64,000 bases of DNA. It comes from Sphingobacterium alimentarium. Lineage in GTDB: Bacteria; Bacteroidota; Bacteroidia; Sphingobacteriales; Sphingobacteriaceae. The position numbers and the translations under genes were made by a program. The stretch lies in contig NZ_SMBZ01000007.1 in assembly GCF_004342685.1 (NCBI RefSeq), positions 1 to 64,000 of the forward strand. Direction: 5' to 3'. Under the pieces are notes generated by a model. It made no database searches and was not told where the DNA came from. It was given only the letters and a program-made list of their open reading frames with translations. This document shows, one piece after another, positions 16,231 through 24,515 of the stretch (the stretch's first letter is position 1; each line of letters begins with the position of its first letter).

Positions 16231-16269
16231 TCTACTATAAATATATCCAATCATTTACTTTGATTTAAC

Positions 16270-16298
16270 TTTCAACTTATTAGAAATGATTAACTTTG
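16270..16298 (+). promoter_or_regulatory. Promoter of uvrA
   Basis: TTTC (16270-16273), 17 bases, then TAACTTTG (16291-16298), a match to the -7 consensus. The ATG at 16305 follows after 6 bases, so the predicted leader is only a few bases. A start at TTG 16296 would lie inside the -7 box, which supports the ATG as the true start. Confidence 0.55.
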
Positions 16299-16304
16299 TC
16301 AGTT

Positions 16305-19103
16305 ATGCAAAAAAAGAAGGATTTTAATCCCAAATCATATATCTTAATCAAAGGCGCTCGTGTTAATAATCTGAAGAATATTGATGTCGAGATTCCTAAG
16401 AATAAATTAGTAGTCATCACGGGTATGTCAGGATCAGGAAAATCTTCCCTTGCCTTTGACACCTTGTATGCAGAAGGGCAGCGACGCTACGTTGAAAGCC
16501 TTTCATCCTATGCCAGACAATTTATGGGACGGATGAATAAGCCGGAAGTAGACTATATCAAAGGTATTGCTCCCGCGATCGCTATTGAGCAGAAAGTAAT
16601 CACTTCCAATCCTCGCTCTACGGTCGGTACCTCCACAGAAATATATGATTATTTAAAATTACTTTTTGCACGTATCGGGAAGACTTATTCACCAATTTCG
16701 GGGCAAATCGTAACCAAAGATTCGGTATCCAATATCGTCAGCCAGATTATCACACACGATGCGGATAGCACCGTGACAATATATAGTCCGTTAATTTCTA
16801 CCAACAGCCGGAAATTAAAAGAAGAACTATCCCTATTGCTTCAAAAAGGTTTTGCACGGATTTTATTCGAAGATAGTATTCAAAAAATTGAAACTATCTT
16901 GGAAGACAAATCCATAAGTAACAAAACCTACACCACTGGTGATGTACGTATCGTAATCGACAGGATACGCTTAGACGGCGAGGATGAAACAACGTCTCGA
17001 TTAGCGGACTCCATTCAAACCGCTTATTTTGAGGGCAAGGGTGAATGCTATGTAGATATTAATGGCGAAACATACCATTTCTCTGAAAAATTTGAGTTGG
17101 ATGGTATTACTTTTGAAGAGCCTTCCCCCAATTTCTTCAGCTTTAACAATCCGTATGGAGCCTGTAAACGATGTGAAGGATATGGAAAAATCATTGGCAT
17201 TGATCCCGATTTAGTCATTCCCGATAAAAGTAAATCGGTATATGATGGCGCTATCGCTCCATGGAGAGGCGAAAAGATGGGACAATGGTTAGATGCGTTC
17301 GTGCGTACGGCCATCAAGTTCGATTTTCCGATACACCGCTCCTATGCCGACCTGACTCCTGCCCAGAAGGAATTATTATGGACAGGTAATAAGTATTTCA
17401 AAGGGTTAAATGAATTTTTCAAAGACCTGGAAGAACAAACATACAAGATACAATACCGCGTAATGTTATCCAGATACCGCGGCAAAACAGATTGTCCGGA
17501 CTGTAAAGGCACACGCCTGCGAAATGACGCTGCTTACGTCAAGATAGCAGGAAAATCCATCCTTGATTTAGTGCTTTTGCCAATTGATAAGCTATTGGAG
17601 TTTTTCCAAGGACTAGAATTAGACCGCAACGAGCAGATTATTGCCAAGAGGCTATTGACAGAAATCACCAACCGCATCCAATTCTTATGTGATGTGGGTC
17701 TAAGCTATCTCACGTTGAATAGATTAAGCAACACGCTTTCTGGCGGTGAGTCTCAACGTATTAATTTGGCGACCTCATTAGGGAGTTCATTGGTTGGCTC
17801 CATATATGTCCTCGACGAACCTAGTATTGGTCTTCACCCCAAAGACACCAACCGCCTTATTGGCGTATTAAAGTCTCTTCGCGACATTGGCAATACAGTG
17901 ATCGTAGTCGAGCACGAACAAGAAATGATGGAGTCTGCGGACTACCTTATTGACATTGGGCCTGAAGCAGGCATCCATGGTGGTGAATTGGTATTTGCTG
18001 GGGATTACAATGAAATCGTAAAAGACAGGAATTCGCTCACGGGTAAGTACCTGAGTGGCGAAATACAAATAGCGGTACCTCGTACGCGCAGAAAATGGAC
18101 CGATAAAATCACAATCAAAGGTGCGCGCGAGAATAACCTTCAAGGAGTTTCTGTTGATTTTCCATTAAATGTGTTTACCGTCGTAACAGGCGTCTCCGGG
18201 TCGGGCAAAACTTCTTTAGTAAAGCGCGTGCTATATCCTGCATTGCAGAAAGCTTTGGGCAATTACTCCGGTGAACAATCTGGACAATTTGATGCCCTGG
18301 ACGGAGACTTCGCACAAATTGAACAAGTAGAATTAGTAGATCAAAATCCAATCGGGCGCTCCTCGCGTTCCAATCCGGTAACCTACGTCAAGGCTTGGGA
18401 CGAAATCCGTGCTTTATACGCAGGATTACCTGCTGCCAAAGCCAATGGTCTTAAACCTGCTGCCTTCTCATTCAACGTCGAAGGTGGGCGCTGTGATGTG
18501 TGTCAAGGAGACGGCGAAGTGAAAATTGAAATGCAATTCATGGCGGATATTGTGCTCCCTTGTGAGGCCTGTGGAGGAAAGCGCTTTAAACCACACGTGC
18601 TGGATGTCACCTATAAAGAAAAATCCGTATCCGACATATTAGATTTAAGCATTGACGAAGCGCTAGATTTCTTCGTAGATCAGCCAAAGGTTATAGCTAA
18701 GCTCAAACCTCTTCAGGATGTAGGTCTAGGCTATGTCAAATTGGGTCAATCCTCGAGTACACTCTCGGGTGGAGAGGCGCAACGCATCAAGTTAGCATCC
18801 TTTCTGATCAAAGGTAATAATAGTAAAAAGACGCTTTTTATATTCGATGAACCCACTACAGGACTGCACTTTCACGATATACAAAAGCTATTGCGCTCAT
18901 TCAGTGAATTAATAGCCCTAGGAAATAGCATATTAGTAATTGAACATAATATGGATATGATAAAATCTGCTGATTGGGTTATCGATATCGGCCCTGAAGG
19001 CGGCGAGCGAGGAGGTAACATTGTGTTTGAAGGGCTTCCAGAGAATTTAATAAAATGTAAGGAAAGTTTTACAGGTCAATATTTGAAGAATCACCTTCAA
19101 TAG
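16305..19103 (+). CDS. uvrA: Excinuclease ABC subunit A
   Basis: 932 residues from the ATG at 16305. DNA-damage recognition ATPase of nucleotide excision repair. Two ABC modules: the first has Walker [21 protein letters not shown] with [14 protein letters not shown], and signature [12 protein letters not shown]; the second has Walker [12 protein letters not shown] and [12 protein letters not shown] with [11 protein letters not shown]. Zinc-finger cysteines are seen in [16 protein letters not shown] and CDVCQGDGE...CEACGG. The insertion after the first finger ([20 protein letters not shown]) is the variant common in Bacteroidota. Bacteroidota often carry two UvrA paralogues; whether this is the main one cannot be told here. 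Confidence 0.94.
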   Translation: MQKKKDFNPKSYILIKGARVNNLKNIDVEIPKNKLVVITGMSGSGKSSLAFDTLYAEGQRRYVESLSSYARQFMGRMNKPEVDYIKGIAPAIAIEQKVITSNPRSTVGTSTEIYDYLKLLFARIGKTYSPISGQIVTKDSVSNIVSQIITHDADSTVTIYSPLISTNSRKLKEELSLLLQKGFARILFEDSIQKIETILEDKSISNKTYTTGDVRIVIDRIRLDGEDETTSRLADSIQTAYFEGKGECYVDINGETYHFSEKFELDGITFEEPSPNFFSFNNPYGACKRCEGYGKIIGIDPDLVIPDKSKSVYDGAIAPWRGEKMGQWLDAFVRTAIKFDFPIHRSYADLTPAQKELLWTGNKYFKGLNEFFKDLEEQTYKIQYRVMLSRYRGKTDCPDCKGTRLRNDAAYVKIAGKSILDLVLLPIDKLLEFFQGLELDRNEQIIAKRLLTEITNRIQFLCDVGLSYLTLNRLSNTLSGGESQRINLATSLGSSLVGSIYVLDEPSIGLHPKDTNRLIGVLKSLRDIGNTVIVVEHEQEMMESADYLIDIGPEAGIHGGELVFAGDYNEIVKDRNSLTGKYLSGEIQIAVPRTRRKWTDKITIKGARENNLQGVSVDFPLNVFTVVTGVSGSGKTSLVKRVLYPALQKALGNYSGEQSGQFDALDGDFAQIEQVELVDQNPIGRSSRSNPVTYVKAWDEIRALYAGLPAAKANGLKPAAFSFNVEGGRCDVCQGDGEVKIEMQFMADIVLPCEACGGKRFKPHVLDVTYKEKSVSDILDLSIDEALDFFVDQPKVIAKLKPLQDVGLGYVKLGQSSSTLSGGEAQRIKLASFLIKGNNSKKTLFIFDEPTTGLHFHDIQKLLRSFSELIALGNSILVIEHNMDMIKSADWVIDIGPEGGERGGNIVFEGLPENLIKCKESFTGQYLKNHLQ

Positions 19104-19143
19104 GCTAACTTACCCTATAATTAATCAGCATAAATTCCACAAA

Positions 19144-20784
19144 ATGAAAAGTAGATTATTGACGGCATTTGCCGCTTTCATATGTTTCTCAAACGTCGTA
19201 CTGGCTCAGGCAGAGAAACCAAAATTAGTGGTCGGCCTCATGGTAGATCAAATGCGCTGGGATTACCTTTACCGCTTTGCCGATCGCTACGGAGATGATG
19301 GTTTCAAAAGACTATTGAGAGAGGGATTTTCGTGCGAAAATACACTTATTCCATATATCCCAACCTATACGGCTATCGGACACAGTACTGTGTACACGGG
19401 GAGCGTTCCTTCTATCCACGGGATAGCGGGTAATGATTGGATCGTACAAGCCACAGGTAAGCCGATGTACTGTACGCAAGATGACCAAGTAGAAGGAGTT
19501 GGAGCACCGGGCAAAGAAGGGAAACAGTCTCCCCGCAATCTGCTCGCATCCACCATCACCGATGAACTCAAGCTGGCTACTAATTTCAGATCCAAAGTAA
19601 TCGGTATAGCCATCAAAGATAGAGGAGGAATTCTTCCGGCAGGTCACTTTGCGGATGCGGCCTATTGGTTTGATGCCAAATCGGGCAATTGGATTACCAG
19701 TACATTTTACGCCGATAAGTTACCCTCTTGGGTAAACAAATTTAACGGTCAGCGACTTGCCGAAAAATACTTAAAACAAGATTGGAATACCCTCTACCCG
19801 ATTGAGACCTACGTAAATAGCATAGCAGATGATAATATTTACGAAGGCAAATGGGCGGGAGAAAAGTCGCCAACTTTTCCGCGTAAAACCTCAGAGCTAA
19901 TGAAAGATGCCGGACTGGAGATGATAAAAACTACCCCACAAGGCAACACTTTTACTTTTGACTTTGCCAAAGAAACAATAGCCAACGAGAAATTAGGACA
20001 GAATCCGGCTAATATTCCGGACTTTTTGTGTCTTAGCCTTTCGGCTACGGACTATGTAGGTCATCGTTATTCGCTCTCAGCCGTAGAAATTGAAGACACT
20101 TATTTAAGATTGGATAGAGATTTAGCAGATTTTCTAAAATACTTGGACAACTCGGTAGGCAAGGGAAATTATACGCTGTTCTTAACTTCGGATCATGCGG
20201 CATCTTACAATCCTTTATACTACACGGACCAAAAGGGCAATGGAGGCTACCTATTCTTGAGACAGATTCAAAAAGAACTGGATGCTGAATTAATAAGCAA
20301 ATTCGGACATAAAGGGTTAGTAAAAAGTGTAATGAATTACCAAGTACACCTTAACAATCCGCTTATTGATTCATTGGACCTAGATGACCAAGCAATCAAA
20401 AAGGTTATCATCAAAAACTTGAAAAAACAAGATGGCATCGCCTATGTGGTTGATATGGAGAATGCTGAAAACATGTTTATCCCAAGTCCGATCCGCGAAA
20501 AAATAATCAACGGCTACAACCGCAAAAACAGCGGAGTAATACAAATTATTGCCGAACCTCAGTGGTACAGTGGCACGCCGCGCTCTACAGGCACCACGCA
20601 TGGCGTATGGTCTTCTTATGACTCCCATATCCCACTGGTATTTATGGGCTGGGGCATCAAACCAGGCGTCAGCAATAAAGAGGTGTACAGCACGGACATC
20701 GCTCCAACTTTAGCTTCCTTGCTTCATATCATGGAGCCAAATGGCTCGATAGGGAAGCCTATTTTGGAAGTCTTGGGTCAATAA
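19144..20784 (+). CDS. pafA: PafA-type alkaline phosphatase
   Basis: 546 residues, the same length as the characterised phosphate-insensitive PafA of Elizabethkingia. Signal peptide about 1-21. Alkaline phosphatase superfamily: metal-binding Asp in MVDQMRWDYLYRF, nucleophile Thr76 (IPTYTAIGHST), Asn97 in GNDW 21 residues later, the Lys-x-Arg pair (Lys158, Arg160 in IKDRGG) that contacts phosphate, LTSDHAA with metal Asp/His, and TTHGVWSSYDSHIPL with the last metal His. It hydrolyses phosphomonoesters in the periplasm even when phosphate is plentiful. It starts 40 bases after uvrA with no terminator between, so read-through is likely. Confidence 0.92.
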   Translation: MKSRLLTAFAAFICFSNVVLAQAEKPKLVVGLMVDQMRWDYLYRFADRYGDDGFKRLLREGFSCENTLIPYIPTYTAIGHSTVYTGSVPSIHGIAGNDWIVQATGKPMYCTQDDQVEGVGAPGKEGKQSPRNLLASTITDELKLATNFRSKVIGIAIKDRGGILPAGHFADAAYWFDAKSGNWITSTFYADKLPSWVNKFNGQRLAEKYLKQDWNTLYPIETYVNSIADDNIYEGKWAGEKSPTFPRKTSELMKDAGLEMIKTTPQGNTFTFDFAKETIANEKLGQNPANIPDFLCLSLSATDYVGHRYSLSAVEIEDTYLRLDRDLADFLKYLDNSVGKGNYTLFLTSDHAASYNPLYYTDQKGNGGYLFLRQIQKELDAELISKFGHKGLVKSVMNYQVHLNNPLIDSLDLDDQAIKKVIIKNLKKQDGIAYVVDMENAENMFIPSPIREKIINGYNRKNSGVIQIIAEPQWYSGTPRSTGTTHGVWSSYDSHIPLVFMGWGIKPGVSNKEVYSTDIAPTLASLLHIMEPNGSIGKPILEVLGQ

Positions 20785-20798
20785 AGGATTAAAATTTG

Positions 20799-20806
20799 TA
20801 TTTTTG
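20799..20806 (+). promoter_or_regulatory. Promoter -7 box of the Rrf2 gene
   Basis: TATTTTTG fits TAnnTTTG, 19 bases before the ATG at 20826. A TTG at 20773-20775 lies about 23 bases upstream and could serve as a weak -33 element. Confidence 0.45.
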
Positions 20807-20825
20807 AGTGTAAAATAGCACACTT

Positions 20826-21269
20826 ATGATTTCTAAAAAGACAAAGTACGCCATCAAAGCATTGATGGTCTTAGGAAGAAACTATGGAAAACAGCCTATG
20901 CAAATTATTAAAATTGCAGAAGAGGAACGTATTCCAAAAAAATTCCTAGAACAAATCTTGTTAGAAATGCGTAATGCAGGAATATTATATTCCAAAAAAG
21001 GAGCTGGTGGTGGCTATAGCCTCAATAAGTCTCCCGAAGATATATTTCTTTCGCAGATTATGCGTCTCATTGATGGCCCTATAGCCTTGTTACCTTGTGT
21101 GAGCCTTAATTTTTACCGTTCGTGTGACGAGTGTACCGAAGAGCACGCCTGCGGAATCCGCGACACGTTTATCGATGTCCGAAATGCCATGCTTCAAATA
21201 TTGAACGACACAAGTGTAGCTACTTTGATTAATAAAGAAAAAGAATTAGGATTTAGTCTAGATGACTAA
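20826..21269 (+). CDS. Rrf2-family transcriptional regulator
   Basis: 147 residues. The winged-helix N-terminal domain begins ISKKTKYAIKALMVLGRNYG, with the recognition region IPKKFLEQILLEMRNAGILY and the wing SKKGAGGGYSLNK. The conserved-cysteine loop reads CVSLNFYRSCDECTEEHACG (four Cys), which in IscR/NsrR/CymR relatives may bind an Fe-S cluster or act as a redox switch. Targets are not evident from the neighbours: pafA upstream has its own context and dcd is convergent. Confidence 0.9.
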   Translation: MISKKTKYAIKALMVLGRNYGKQPMQIIKIAEEERIPKKFLEQILLEMRNAGILYSKKGAGGGYSLNKSPEDIFLSQIMRLIDGPIALLPCVSLNFYRSCDECTEEHACGIRDTFIDVRNAMLQILNDTSVATLINKEKELGFSLDD

Positions 21270-21284
21270 TCATACTGCTCAAAT

Positions 21285-21316
21285 AACAAGCCCCATGAAA
21301 TTTCATGGGGCTTGTT
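21285..21316. terminator. Bidirectional terminator between the Rrf2 gene and dcd
   Basis: A perfect 16-bp palindrome: AACAAGCCCCATGAAA at 21285-21300 and its complement at 21301-21316, with A/T tracts on both sides. It serves the two convergent genes. Confidence 0.9.
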
Positions 21317-21341
21317 TATTATTTATCCTAGGAACAATTGC

Positions 21342-21878
21342 TTAAAAAGCATTCTTCCACATCATACTTTCTACAGGACGGATGGTCTTATTGTTATATT
21401 TTGCGTTTCCTTTGCTGTTGTACAAGGTTTCGATATCCCCTTCTACCACAAAATAGATCAGTTGCCCGATAGGCATGCCTGCATATACCCTTACCGGCTG
21501 TGCTACGGATATTTCCAATGTCCACGTATTGCAAAAACCTACGTCACCTTTTCCCGCAGTAGCGTGAATGTCGATTCCTAGTCTACCTGTACTGGACTTA
21601 CCTTCCAAGAATGGCACATGCCCATGTGTTTCCGTATATTCCAACGTTACGCCCAGATACAATTTTCCGGGTTCTAAGACATAACCTTCTGCTGGGATTT
21701 CAAAATGCGCAATTTCATTGTGCTTTTTTGCATCCAAGACTTCATCTTTGTAAGTTGCCAAGTATTTCCCCAAATGCACGTCATACGAGTTGGTACCCAG
21801 ACATTTTCTGTCAAAAGGCTCGATGACAATACTTCCACTTTCTATTTCTTCTAGAATTCTTTTGTCGGATAAAATCAT
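21342..21878 (-). CDS. dcd: dCTP deaminase
   Basis: 178 residues. Converts dCTP to dUTP for thymidylate synthesis; trimeric dUTPase-fold enzyme. Seen motifs: the start MILSDKRILEEIE, SYDVHLGKYL, the nucleotide-binding stretch EGKSSTGRLGIDIHATAG, and the catalytic Glu in WTLEISV. Instead of the common DPGF after TAG, this protein has KGDVGF, a variant seen in part of the family. Transcribed alone towards a shared terminator. Confidence 0.92.
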   Translation of the reverse strand: MILSDKRILEEIESGSIVIEPFDRKCLGTNSYDVHLGKYLATYKDEVLDAKKHNEIAHFEIPAEGYVLEPGKLYLGVTLEYTETHGHVPFLEGKSSTGRLGIDIHATAGKGDVGFCNTWTLEISVAQPVRVYAGMPIGQLIYFVVEGDIETLYNSKGNAKYNNKTIRPVESMMWKNAF

Positions 21879-21918
21879 ATAGATTAATTATTACATTGGC
21901 AATAAACCAAATAGGATT

Positions 21919-21950
21919 CAAAAATAAGGTATTAACTGTACCCACGCAAA
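21919..21950 (-). promoter_or_regulatory. Promoter of dcd
   Basis: On the minus strand TTTG (complement of 21947-21950), 20 bases, then TATTTTTG (complement of 21919-21926). This is the full Bacteroidota -33/-7 pattern, and it lies 41 bases before the ATG at 21878. Confidence 0.7.
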
Positions 21951-21993
21951 TCAAAAGGCTTCGAGATATATTTTTTTATCTTTTCTTTCTTTG

Positions 21994-22001
21994 TACATTT
22001 G
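21994..22001 (+). promoter_or_regulatory. Promoter -7 box 3 bases before the PPTase ATG
   Basis: TACATTTG fits TAnnTTTG; the ATG at 22005 comes 3 bases later, so the transcript would begin at about the A of the ATG. Upstream at the right distance is only a T-run (21971-21977). Confidence 0.5.
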
Positions 22002-22004
22002 ATT

Positions 22005-22649
22005 ATGGCACTAGTTTACCTCAGAGAATTAAATCCGAAAACCAAATTTGCAATTTGGAAGATTGAAGAATCAGCAGAAGAATTGTTGGGAAAGTTGCAA
22101 TTGGATGATGCAGAAAAGCTCAAACTCCAGCAGATGAGCAAAGGTAAACGCACGCTGCATTGGATGGCGACACGGGTGCTGCTCCGGTACCTGTTGCAGA
22201 CAGATCAGTATATCCACTGCCCTTCTGATAACAATGGTAAACCATACTTGCCTGATTATCCGTACAAATTATCCTTAACGCACTCCTTTGAATATGCAGG
22301 TGTCATGCTAAGCACCCAAGGAGAATGTGGTATAGACTTAGAAATTGTAAAAAATAAAGTGGTGCGGATCAAGAATAAATTCCTAAAAGATGAAGAATTA
22401 GCCTTTATTAATCCAGATCCCGAGATTGAGATACTACAGCTATACGCCTGCTGGTGTGCCAAAGAAGCTGTTTATAAGCTGCAGGGAAACAAAGGTGTTT
22501 CTTTTTTGGAGGATATGACTATCAGACCATTTACATACAAGCCCCAAGGCGTGATGTATCTCGATTTCACCAAGGATGGTATTTCTACCACGCTTGAAGT
22601 TTATTACGAACAGTTTCAGAACTATATGCTTGGATACGCTGTAGAATAA
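22005..22649 (+). CDS. 4'-phosphopantetheinyl transferase superfamily protein
   Basis: 214 residues from the ATG at 22005 (an in-frame TTG at 21999 overlaps the promoter box and is less likely). Attaches the phosphopantetheine arm of CoA to a carrier-protein serine. Sfp-type: GKPYLPDYPYKLSLTHSFEY with the Ser-x-x-His substrate site, magnesium-binding Asp/Glu in CGIDLEIV, and WCAKEAVYKLQG with the catalytic Glu/Lys. It may act on the fatty-acid ACP or on a secondary carrier. It is a single gene that ends one base from the convergent exporter gene. Confidence 0.9.
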   Translation: MALVYLRELNPKTKFAIWKIEESAEELLGKLQLDDAEKLKLQQMSKGKRTLHWMATRVLLRYLLQTDQYIHCPSDNNGKPYLPDYPYKLSLTHSFEYAGVMLSTQGECGIDLEIVKNKVVRIKNKFLKDEELAFINPDPEIEILQLYACWCAKEAVYKLQGNKGVSFLEDMTIRPFTYKPQGVMYLDFTKDGISTTLEVYYEQFQNYMLGYAVE

Positions 22650-22650
22650 A

Positions 22651-23700
22651 CTATTTCTCCAAGGCGTCCTCCAACATTTGCTTCTTCAGCGCCAATCGCT
22701 TATTTGCCTTATATATCTTTACGGCAATAATAAAATAAGAAAGCAATAATGGTCCGTATACCAAACCCATCAATCCAAATAACGGAAGGCCAATCACGAC
22801 GCCAACTACCGTAATAATAGGATGTATATCTCCTATCCGCTTTGCTATAACCAAACGCAAAACGTTATCGATATTGATTACCAGTCCGAACCCCCAGATC
22901 AAAAGCCCTACACCCTGCCAAGTCATCCCTTGTGAAATAAGAATCACGGCTGCCGGAACAAATATCAATGGAGGTCCTAACAGAGGAATAAATGACAAGA
23001 TAGCACAGATGACTCCCCAAAAGAAAGCGTCGTTGGCGCCAAATATCCAAAACCCTAGCGCTAAGCAGGCCCCTTGCACGATAGCGATAAAGGTTTGTCC
23101 TATGATATTGGAATACGTAATATTCTTGAGCTCTTCCCCGAATTCTGCCGCATTTTCTTCATCAAATGGCATATAGTGCACGAAGCTATTCTCAAAGCCT
23201 CTGTAATTAATGAAAAGAAAATACAAAATGAAATACATGACCGAGACCTCCAAAAACACATTCGCCGCTCCGCCAAGCACAAGCGTCAACAATCCACCAA
23301 GATAAGCAGCACTTGCTTCTACTTGCTCTTTGATGAGGTCAGGTTTTCCAACGAGATTCCCCACAAAATCATTGATGGCATCGACTAGTCGTGTGAGCCA
23401 TTCTGGATTATTTTTCAGTTCCACGGCTTTGTTCACCAGCATCGCGCCAATCCCTACAAAAGGCAATACAATAATTACTAAAGAAAGTAGAATGATAAAA
23501 ACCGCTGAAAAAGATCTGGGCCAGCGCCAGCGCTCAATCAAAAAGATATTGAGATTTCGAAATAGGGCATACATAACAAAGGTGCCCAAAAAAGCACCAA
23601 ATATACCCTTCATGGCATACAGAAGAATTCCACCAAGGGCAAGAACGATAATAAGAATGATAATATTTCGCTCTTTTTGCGAGAAAACTGGGTTATTCAT
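22651..23700 (-). CDS. AI-2E family transporter (PerM/TqsA-like)
   Basis: 349 residues, about 8 membrane helices: two pairs at the N-terminus (around 13-50 and 63-90), a large loop (about 95-150), then helices around 150-170 and 205-330. The conserved block IPLLGPPLIFVPAAVILIS and the following GLVINIDNVLRLVIAKR segment are typical. Members export small molecules or ions; substrates differ (autoinducer-2, Na+/H+), so no substrate is claimed. The hydrophilic C-terminus is Lys-rich. The gene for the enoyl-CoA hydratase lies 31 bases upstream, so both may share a transcript. Confidence 0.88.
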   Translation of the reverse strand: MNNPVFSQKERNIIILIIVLALGGILLYAMKGIFGAFLGTFVMYALFRNLNIFLIERWRWPRSFSAVFIILLSLVIIVLPFVGIGAMLVNKAVELKNNPEWLTRLVDAINDFVGNLVGKPDLIKEQVEASAAYLGGLLTLVLGGAANVFLEVSVMYFILYFLFINYRGFENSFVHYMPFDEENAAEFGEELKNITYSNIIGQTFIAIVQGACLALGFWIFGANDAFFWGVICAILSFIPLLGPPLIFVPAAVILISQGMTWQGVGLLIWGFGLVINIDNVLRLVIAKRIGDIHPIITVVGVVIGLPLFGLMGLVYGPLLLSYFIIAVKIYKANKRLALKKQMLEDALEK

Positions 23701-23731
23701 ACAATCTCATTTTATGAATAACAACAAAATA

Positions 23732-24511
23732 CTAGAAGTTTGGTTTGCGCTTCTCTAAAAATGCTGCGACCCCCTCTTTCATGTCCGCTGAGCCAAAACA
23801 TTTGCCAAATAAATGTATCTCGGCCTCATATCCTCGTGATGAATCTTCCAATCCGACATTCACAGCCTCTATGGCTGCGGCTAGAGCGGTGGAAGACCGT
23901 GTATAGGTACGTTCTAGAATCGCTAGCGTTTTTTCCATCAACTCTTCATAGGTTTCTACGAAATGGTTGATTAACCCAAACTCCTTGGCTTCCGATGCTG
24001 TAATCATATCCGCAGTTAGAATCATTTCCAAGGCCTTACCCCGGCCTATCAAATGTGTCAATCGCTGTGTACCGCCATACCCCGGAATAATACCCAAAGA
24101 TACTTCAGGTAGACCCATTTTCGCACTTGATACCGCAATACGCATATGACAGGCTAAAGCAAGCTCCAGCCCTCCTCCTAAAGCGAATCCGTTAATAGCA
24201 GCCACAACGGGCTTTCCAAAATGGTGGATTTTGTTCATGACATGCTCTTGCCCGTACCTACTTAGAGCACTTGCTTCCATAGCCGTCTGATCCAAAAATT
24301 CTTTTATATCAGCACCTGCGACAAATGCTTTTGCCCCTTGACCTGTGATAATGACACCACGCACTGTAGAATCTGCAGCTATCTCGTCTAGTGCCGCAGA
24401 TAGCTCGGACAGTGTCTGCATATTCAATGCATTCAGCTTGTCTTCTCGATTAATAGTCACAATAGCTGTTTGGCCTTGCGTACTTATCAGAATGTTTTCA
24501 TACATACTCAT
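23732..24511 (-). CDS. Enoyl-CoA hydratase/isomerase family protein
   Basis: 259 residues, full crotonase fold. The first oxyanion-hole region is GAKAFVAGADIKEFLDQTAM; the second is NGFALGGGLELALACHMRIA. The catalytic glutamates are in LPEVSLGIIPGYGGTQRL (Glu of PEVSLG, with the second Glu position carried in ALGGGLELA), and LIGRGKALEMILTADMI follows. The C-terminal FLEKRKPNF is typical of beta-oxidation hydratases. Probable reaction is hydration of trans-2-enoyl-CoA in fatty-acid degradation. It ends 31 bases before the transporter gene and begins 4 bases after the DUF5686 gene, so all three may form one minus-strand operon. Confidence 0.9.
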   Translation of the reverse strand: MSMYENILISTQGQTAIVTINREDKLNALNMQTLSELSAALDEIAADSTVRGVIITGQGAKAFVAGADIKEFLDQTAMEASALSRYGQEHVMNKIHHFGKPVVAAINGFALGGGLELALACHMRIAVSSAKMGLPEVSLGIIPGYGGTQRLTHLIGRGKALEMILTADMITASEAKEFGLINHFVETYEELMEKTLAILERTYTRSSTALAAAIEAVNVGLEDSSRGYEAEIHLFGKCFGSADMKEGVAAFLEKRKPNF

Positions 24512-24515
24512 ATTG

